A stretch of DNA of 64,000 nucleotides from Diospyros lotus (Eukaryota > Streptophyta > Magnoliopsida > Ericales > Ebenaceae): positions 15,397,030 to 15,461,029 of the forward strand of contig NC_068346.1 in assembly GCF_014633365.1 (NCBI RefSeq). The letters are read 5' to 3'. Positions 57,164-64,000 of this stretch are shown here, in pieces (position 1 is the first letter of the stretch; every line of letters starts with the position of its first letter). A program made the position numbers and the translations under genes. The notes beneath the pieces were generated by a model, which was not told the origin of the DNA, made no database searches, and saw only the letters and a program-made list of their open reading frames with translations.

Positions 57164-58516
57164 AATGGCAACCAAAAGGCACCAATCTCGGCTGCTGATG
57201 GTAACCCTGTCTCGAAGTCAAGTCATAACAATCCTCTGATGAGCCAGCAGGGGAGAGACCGTAGCTCAGACCATCCTCCTCTCCCGCCTAATCGGATTAC
57301 GCTTTTGGAGAATCAGGTCTAATGTTTAACGGAGTTGCTTACTGGCTTCCTAGACCACTAGCACCAGCAGGCCCATTATTCTCAAGTAGCGGGAAGGCAG
57401 AAGCCCCCACAAGAGGAAGAATCTTACTCTCATGAGGCAAACTCGCGAGGAGGAGGACAAGAAGATAGGCAATGGGAGGCTGAACAATCTTCCAGCATAT
57501 CGCATGCCCAATAGCAAGGAAGGAGGCTGCGTTAGCTGGAGAAGGAGATTACGGCTTTAAAGCCAAAGCAGGGAGAGTCCAGTGGGACGGTTGTGAACCA
57601 ACCCCTCAGTCCAGAGATTATGGTCGCGATGTCGCCTGAGCGCCTTCGCATTCTAGATATCAAGCCCTTTGTGGGGACTATTGACCCAATGGATCACCTG
57701 GATCTTTTTACTTCTCAATTGATGGTGCAAGACTCGTCCGATGTAATGTGGTGTAGAGTTTTCCTGGCTAAACTAGAGGGGCATGCGCACGCCTGGTACT
57801 TAAATCTAGCCCATCACTCAATAGCCAACTTTGTGCAGCTTCGAAGTAGTTTTCTGGCTCACTTCACACCTCTTTGAAGGCATTGGAGATCCACTATGGC
57901 CCTCATTAGCCTAAAGCAGAACGAGGGCAAATCCTTGAAGGATTTTGTCTCGAGGTTTAATATGGAGGCCTTGAGTATCGAGAACTTCAACCACAATGTT
58001 GCTATGGTGGCATTCCAGAATGCCTTAAGGCTCGGCCCATTCACTCAATCATTGGCCAAAACTCCCTCGCTCACGTTCACGGATATCCTTGGCCGGGCAA
58101 TGAAGTATATTAATGTTGAGGAAGTTATGCAGGCGAAGAGAGCCGAATACACCGAGAAAAAAAAGAAAAAGAAGCATTCCAAATAGAATAAGAGTGAAGT
58201 TAGAAGGGAGGATCGTAAAGAGAAGCACCATCCTTGGTGGGAATCGAGTAGTTTCACTCCCCTGAATGCTCCTAGGGCAGAGATCCTTGCCATTATTGAG
58301 GGAAATGACTATTTGGAGAAGCCACTGCCTATACGGACACCGTCCAATAAGATGAATCAGAATAAATATTGTCGCCTCCACCGAGATCATGGCCATGATA
58401 CAGAGGAATGCCACCAGTTAAATGAGGAGATCCAAGAGCTCATCAATCGGGGTTTTCTCAGGAGTTTTGTGGCCAGGGAAACAGATCCACGGAAGGGGCG
58501 AGAAAGGCGTTCGTGA
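57164..58516 (+). pseudogene. second Tat-type element gag, copy A
   Basis: The ATG near 57164 begins a Lys/Arg/Gln-rich N-terminus that is frameshifted after a few codons, because one G is missing relative to copy B. The gag core is open at 57593-57874 (PFVGTIDPMDHLDLF, VFLAKLEGHAHAWYLNL) and 57896-58183 (LKDFVSRFNMEALSI, FTDILGRAMKYI), divided by a TGA at a CGA-like codon. The nucleocapsid-like CRLHRDHGHDTEECHQLNEEI follows at 58313-58513. Confidence 0.87.
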
Positions 58517-58621
58517 ACTCCTCCTCCCAGGCAAGACCTAGCTAAGGAATGGGATTGTGTTCAGAGTTCCCCTTGGAGGGAGAGGCCACTACAAGCGGAA
58601 GAAGATCATCCCCAGCCTCCC

Positions 58622-59445
58622 GTGTTCCATACCCTTGCGGTGGGGGAAATCCCAAAAGAGAGGGGTGAGGAGGACTTGGGAGCGAGCCGGGCCTCGAGGG
58701 TGAAGAGGTCGAGGAAAGGAGAGACGATCTCCTTTTCAGATAATGACCTCCCAGGGTATCTGAACCGAAATGATCCATTGGTGATAATAATCGAACTTAG
58801 AAAGTGGGAGCTTCGGCCGATCCTAGTAGATCCAGGCAGTTCTTCAGAGATCTTATATAGGCAAGCTTGCTTAGACATGGGGTACCGAATGGAGCAGCTG
58901 AGACCGGCCCGTGTCCCCTTGTCGGGTTTGGTAGAGAAGCAGTGTACTCTAATGGAGTCATTCAACTTTCATTCATTTTGGGAAAGGGTCCCCAAATCTC
59001 TCGGGCCATGCTGGATATCTTGGTGGTAGACATGCCTGTAGCTTATAACATGATTCTAGGAAGGTCATGCCTCAATGCTCTTCAAGTTATCCCTAGCACT
59101 TATCATATGATGATGAAGTTCCCCACAACTAATGGGGTAGGGAAGGTGCGGGGAGATTTTTGTTCTGCCCAGGAATGTTACATGGCATCCATAGGTGTCG
59201 CGAGGGGTGTAAAGACCCTGTGAGGAAAGATGGAGGAGAATCTTCTGCAGGGGGAAACTTCTAGTCATAGGAAGGATTTAAAAGGAGGAAGAACGGGGGG
59301 ACCCCAGCCAGCCGTTAGTTTTTTATTGGATGGGTTGGGGGACCCAAAGACGACCTATCCCTTGGACAAGATCAAGGAGGTAACTTTGAAGGAAGATCAC
59401 CCTGATCATTATATAAAGATAAGTGTTGAGATGAAAGACCCCCTG
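58622..59445 (+). pseudogene. second Tat-type element protease, copy A, cut by the duplication junction
   Basis: The protease active site reads VDPGSSSEILY, with Pro in place of the usual Thr/Ser after the catalytic Asp. A frameshift at about 58990 leads into AYNMILGRSCLNALQVIPSTYHMMMKFPT and GVGKVRGD-C-AQECY. The linker continues to DHYIKISVEMKDPL, and stops at 59445, where the sequence switches to the end of SufE exon 1. RT, RNase H and integrase are absent from copy A. Confidence 0.87.
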
Positions 59446-60448
59446 AGGAATCCATGGCAAAACACAGGTATATTCCTATCCATGTTTACGAAGCCAATGT
59501 TTGAGGTCAATTATTATATCAATGGACTTTATGGAGATAATTTTGATGATTGATGGGCTGTTTTACTTTTATCCGTAAAAGGTGAGTTTGATTGGGTGAA
59601 ATTTATTTTTTATTCAAATTTTAAAAATTTTTATTAAATAGTTTTTTTTATTTTATAAAATTTAAAATTTATTTTAATTTAAAAAATGTATATTTTCTTT
59701 GAAATTAAGAAATTAAAATTTTTAAGAATTAAAATAATAATTAAAATTTCATGAAATTAAAATTCTGCCGTACTTTCTACGCACAAACACACCCTAAATT
59801 CAGTTGAGGTATATGAATCCATGGGTACTTGAGCACTCCTTGAGGATCTTATTTGTGATTGTGTGCCCACTTTTGAGAGAGAGAGAGAGTAGCAATAGCA
59901 TTGTCTATGGCGCCCCAGTCAAAGCTGTGCAAAGCATGTGAAGTTTTGCAGATAATATCAAGGATTAAATTTTTGTAATAATGTTTATACTATATAGAGG
60001 TATAAATTAAATATTATATTCTGTATTAGGTTATAATCGCATTCGAGTTTACTCGACGAGTAAAACCAGAGAAATGTTACTTGTCTCCAAGATTAATCAG
60101 GTAAAACTTGAAAGAAATTTGCAATATCTAAAAAAAAAAAAAATAGCATTGTCAACTACAATGATTTTCTTACCAATCATTATTATATGATACTAAAAAT
60201 TGATAGAAAGCTACTTATTATTTTTATAGGAATTTTAATTAGTCTTTTTCTAATGTGATCTAACCATTTTAATTATGTTCCCCATAGCATACCTTATCTT
60301 CAATAAGTGTTACTCTTTTAAGGACAATTGCAGGTCTTAATCATCATTAAATAATGTTAAAAATTCAATCAGGGTAATTAAAGTCCTAATCACTCGGCAA
60401 TAGTCAATAGTCGTACTAATATGGGCAATTTCTCCTTTCACATTACAG

Positions 60449-60487
60449 GAGAGATTCTGCACTCCAGGCGTGGTTCAGTTGTCTTGA
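60449..60487 (+). pseudogene. duplicated SufE last exon without its gene
   Basis: Same acceptor and 13-codon frame as 54923-54961. Copy B has only the last 22 bases of exon 1, joined to retrotransposon sequence, so no start codon or SufE domain is available. It should not make a SufE protein. Confidence 0.6.
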
Positions 60488-61225
60488 CAATAAGAGAGGG
60501 GCCTACGCTAGGGAAGAAACTAGGCTGCAGCTTCTGCATCGCCATGAAAGCCAATGGACAACTCATCCTCTTTCCTGCTGGGCTTTCAGGGCTGAATCAA
60601 GTGATAATTCCATTTTGAGGAGAAGATTTCAAGAATTGCATTTACGCTTTTGATGCAAAATTAGTGATTTGGCCAATATGTTCTTAGGTGTAGAGATAGA
60701 TATAAGCAATGAATGGAATTATATATTGACAAAGATATCATCAGTTATGTGTCGCATTTTCATTAAAAGAGATGATAAGAGGAGGAGATAATAACATATG
60801 ATCTTCTTAATCTCTTTCAATAAAAAAAAGCGACACATGATTGATGACATCATCATTAATTACGAATTCTTAATATTATTTTATAAATATAAATATACTT
60901 AGAAGACAAATGAAAACTTCATTATTTTACACATCACTAGTGATGATATCTTAATGATAATATCAATTATGTCTCAATATTAAAAACTAGAGGGCAAAGG
61001 CCTAAAGTCTTGATTGTGCTTAATTTTGAAAACGTATACTAACTTTAATCATTGGTGAGGCAGTAGTAAGTAGCTAGCTTGGTCAAACTGATTAAATTTA
61101 TTTCTTTAATAAACATTCTACACTCTTAATTCATAAGCTATTACCTAATAAACTAAATCATTAAAGATATTTTATTATTTTTAAATTAAAAAGAAATAAA
61201 TTTGATTTTTTATTATTAATAAAGA
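60488..61225. other. SufE 3' flank in copy B
   Basis: Counterpart of 54962-55699 with small differences, including indels near 60820 and 60890. No gene recognised. Confidence 0.5.
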
Positions 61226-61767
61226 ATTTCTATTACCATTTACTAATGACATAAGGCATAAATATTCCTCAAACTCTTCCCTTATAATTATTCCCTCCCC
61301 CCACCCTCTAATTTAAAAGTAGACCTATTATGTCTTTTAATTTTCAATTTTGATACAATCACACAACTCTTCTCTCAAATGAGTGCGCATGAATAAGTAG
61401 GTCGTCAACGAAAGAGAAGGAGGAAACAGAGGTTGATGGCGAGGGAAAAAGGAGGAAATAAAGGTTGCCGGCAAGGAAAACAATGGGTCAATCAGCCAAT
61501 GGGTGGTTTGGTTAGCTAAGGCGAGAGTGATGATGGGTGGGTCCATCACCTTCCTCGTTGGTGACCTCTGTTTCCTCTTTATCCCTCGCCAGCAACCTAC
61601 TGATAGTGAGCATATATCTCACGCACAGTTATTTGAGAGATGAAATGTGTGATTGTAACAAAATTAAAAGTTGAGAGGAATGATAAGTTCACTTTTCAAT
61701 TGAAAGAGCCAAATGATTATAAAAATAAAAAACTCGATGGATGTCTCATGTGATTTACTAATTCTTT
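61226..61767. mobile_element. fold-back element, copy B
   Basis: Counterpart of the element at 55700-56245. The arms TTTACTAATGACATAAGGCAT (61240s) and TCATGTGATTTACTAA (61745s) are slightly more diverged from each other than in copy A, and the poly-A and poly-C runs are shorter. Confidence 0.75.
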
Positions 61768-61894
61768 AGATTGTTAGGTTGTAGTATGCAATTGTAATTA
61801 TCTTTATCTATAATCTATCTATATATATATACAATAAATTTATTTGAATAGAATCTATCTTGATAGAATTATATTTTTTTGTTATTTAAATTAT

Positions 61895-62601
61895 TGATGT
61901 TAGGATAATTATGTCATTTATCATTTTATTTACCAACAATACTCTTTTTAGCCATAATTTTTAAATTTTTTATGAGATTAAAATTGTCTTTTTATTTTGA
62001 TAGATAAATTATACTAAAATAGTTTCACCCATATGTACTTTTGGTAAATGGCATTATTAATGAAGGAGAACCCTACAGGTTCATAAATTACTCCTATACA
62101 ACTAATAATGGCAAAGACACATGTTCGGCAGGAGACCAATCTAAGATCGCCATCCAACCCGAATTTTGGAAGGACACGTGGCAAAGGCATCTCAACTAAT
62201 CGGCTAAACCTATTGTTCAACAAAGATTCTCTGGATTCCTCGGCATCAACCATCGCTCCGAGGATCATGGAGATAGGGACTATCTTAAACCCCTCGGAAA
62301 CAATTATCATATCCATATCTTTAAGATCGTGGTTCCGCAAGGGAAGGGATCGAGATCCCGGTGATTTGAAAAGGGAATCCTTAATTATCTTGACATAATG
62401 ATAAAAAGAAGGCAACTAAGGTGAGTAAGGGATTCCACTTTTTCTTTTTTCCTAAGTTCTTTACTGTATATTGAGAATTAGAGATAAACCAATGAACTAA
62501 CTTGAGCGTCGGAGTGATCATGGGGGAGAAAGTCCCCAATTTCATCTTTTTGCAGGTACCTGGTTCGAGGCAGAGGAAGGTGATCGGCTACCGCATCATC
62601 A
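61895..62601 (+). repeat. second Tat-type element, LTR in copy B (707 bp)
   Basis: Same length and TGATG/CATCA ends as 56373-57079. The identical length indicates no net indels since the duplication. PBS follows at 62603. Confidence 0.85.
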
Positions 62602-62686
62602 TTTGGTGCCCACCATGGGGCTGATGCATTTTTCTTTGTCTCTCCAATACGTCTGTCCTCGACGTTCAAGTTCTCTCTCTGTCTTA

Positions 62687-64000
62687 ATGGCAACCAAAAG
62701 GCACCAATCTCGGGCTGCCGATGGTAACCCTGCCCCGAAGTCAAGTCATAAGAATCCTCCGATGAGCCAGCAGGGGAGAGACCGTAGCTCAGACCATCCT
62801 CATCTCCCGCCTGATCGAATTACGCTTTTGGAGAATCAGGTCTAACATCTAACAGAGTTGCTTACTGGCTTCCTAGACCACCAGCACCAGCAGGCCCATT
62901 ATTCTCAAGCAACGAGAAGGCAGAACCCCCACAAGAGGAAGGATCTTACCCACGTGAGGCAAACCCGCGAGGAGGAGGACAAGAAGATAGGCAATGGGAG
63001 GCCGAACAATCTTCCAGCATATCACATGCCCAACAACAAGAAAGGAGGCTGCGTTAGCTGGAGAGGGAGATTGCGGCTTTAAAGCCAAAGCAGGAAGAGT
63101 CTAGTGGGACGATTGTGAACCAGCCCCTCAGTCCAAAGATTATGGTCGCGATGTCGCCTAAGCGCCTTCGCATTCTAGCTATCAAGCCCTCTGCAGGGAC
63201 TATTGACCCGATGGATCACTTGGATCTTTTTACTTCTCAATTGATGGTGCAAGACTTGTCCGATGCAATGTGGTGTAGAGTTTTCCTGGCTAAACTAGAG
63301 GGGCATGCGCACGCCTGGTACTTAAATCTTGCCCATCACTCAATAGCCAACTTCGTGCAGCTTCGAAGTAGTTTTCTGGCTCGCTTCACACCTCTTTGAA
63401 GGCATCGGAGATCTACTATGGCCCTCATTAGCCTAAAGCAGAACCAGGGAAAATCCTTGAAGGATTTCGTCTCGAGGTTTAATATGGAGGCCTTGAGTAT
63501 CGAGAACTTCAACCATAGTGTTGCTATGGTGGCATTCCAGAATGCCTTAAGGCTCGGCCCATTCACTCAGTCATTGGCCAAAACTCCCTCGCTCACGTTC
63601 ACAGATATCCTTGGCCGGGCAATGAAGTATATTAATGCTGAAGAAGTTATGCAGGCGAAGAGAGCCGAATACACCGAGAAAAAAGAGAAAAAGAAGCATT
63701 CCAAATAGAATAAGAGTGAAGTTAGAAGGGAGGATCGTAAAGAGAAGCACCATCCTTGGTGGGAATCGAGTAGTTTCACTCCCCTGAATGCTCCTAGGGC
63801 GGAGATCCTTGCCACTATTGAGGGAAATGACTATTTAGAGAAGCCACTGCCTATACGGACACCGTCCAATAAGATGAATCAGAATAAATATTGTCGCCTC
63901 CACCGAGATCATGGCCATGATACAGAGGAATGCCACCAGTTAAATGAGGAGATCCAAGAGCTCATCAATCGGGGTTTTCTCAGGAGTTTTGTGGCCAGGG
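62687..64000 (+). pseudogene. second Tat-type element gag, copy B
   Basis: The ATG at 62687 opens MATKRHQSRAADGNPAPKSS and stays in frame to 62845, so copy B keeps the frame that copy A lost. The shared stops (at LENQV-stop and in place of Arg after ARFTPL) show the element was already dead before the duplication. The gag core (63115-63396, 63418-63705) and the CRLHRDHGHDTEE zinc-knuckle region near 63890 repeat copy A. It continues beyond the window. Confidence 0.87.

Larger units (their letters stand above)
53919..59445. repeat. tandem segmental duplication, copy A (5.53 kb)
   Basis: Homologous end to end with 59446-64000. The offset is 5527 bp at the left edge (53921 versus 59448) and 5522 bp across the LTR and gag (56373 versus 61895; 57593 versus 63115). 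The copy begins in the last 22 bases of SufE exon 1 and ends in the middle of a retrotransposon protease-RT linker. Confidence 0.95.
59446..64000. repeat. tandem segmental duplication, copy B (incomplete, runs off the window)
   Basis: Begins with the last 22 bp of SufE exon 1 and its donor site and repeats copy A in order: SufE intron, last exon, fold-back element, second Tat LTR, gag. The window ends within gag at a point matching about 58478 of copy A. Differences are scattered substitutions and short indels. Confidence 0.95.

Noticed and set aside
1..64000. CRISPR arrays, bacterial operons, prophage or defence systems
   Set aside because: No regular direct repeats with spacers, no Shine-Dalgarno-led operons; intron structure and retroelement content show a plant nuclear genome.

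Overview
This window is plant nuclear DNA, most likely from a eudicot. The evidence is intron-rich genes with GT-AG splice sites, AT-rich intergenic DNA, and a dense load of angiosperm LTR retrotransposons. The retrotransposon families are Ty1/copia (including a SIRE-like element), Ty3/gypsy Athila, Ty3/gypsy Tat, Tekay-like LTRs, and a Cassandra-like LTR carrying 5S rRNA sequence. I see no bacterial, organellar or CRISPR features. The species cannot be named from the sequence.

Layout. (1) 1-13.5 kb: one host gene on the + strand. Fourteen exons splice in frame into a 642-residue secreted GH27 glycosidase, similar to Arabidopsis At3g26380 (APSE, beta-L-arabinopyranosidase / melibiase family). 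Intron 4 is 6.27 kb because a complete but decayed copia element (3247-8382, minus strand, TSD GAAGA) sits in it. Intron 13 holds a LINE reverse-transcriptase relic. (2) 14.16-51.23 kb: a single nested retrotransposon complex. The outer element is a + strand Tat-type gypsy element with LTRs at 14162-15004 and 49965-51226 and the matching flank ATTAT on both sides. Inserted in it are a Tekay-like minus-strand fragment and a stretch holding an LBD (LOB-domain) pseudogene, a 1.47 kb solo LTR, a 9 kb minus-strand Athila element, a 2.05 kb solo LTR (TSD GGAAG), and a 9.8 kb SIRE-like copia element (TSD GTGCT). The SIRE element itself carries an Athila-like solo LTR (TSD GTGGT). The outer 3' LTR carries a 251 bp Cassandra-like solo LTR. 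(3) 53.29-54.96 kb: a second host gene, a two-exon plastid SufE-like protein (SUFE2 type). (4) 53.92 kb to the window end: a tandem duplication with a 5.5 kb period. It starts at the very end of SufE exon 1, and each copy contains the SufE intron and last exon, a fold-back element and a second, different Tat-type retrotransposon (707 bp LTR, gag, protease). The second copy runs off the window.

Only two host genes look intact: the glycosidase, predicted to act in the secretory pathway or cell wall on galactose/arabinopyranose side chains, and the SufE-like sulfur-transfer activator, predicted to work with a plastid cysteine desulfurase in Fe-S cluster assembly. Nothing suggests they work together. 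All retroelement reading frames carry stops or frameshifts; the Athila pol and SIRE gag are the best preserved. The novelty here is structural (nesting order, a segmental duplication at a gene's splice junction, LTR-internal repeat arrays, a captured or transposed LBD fragment). I found no convincing new biochemical system.
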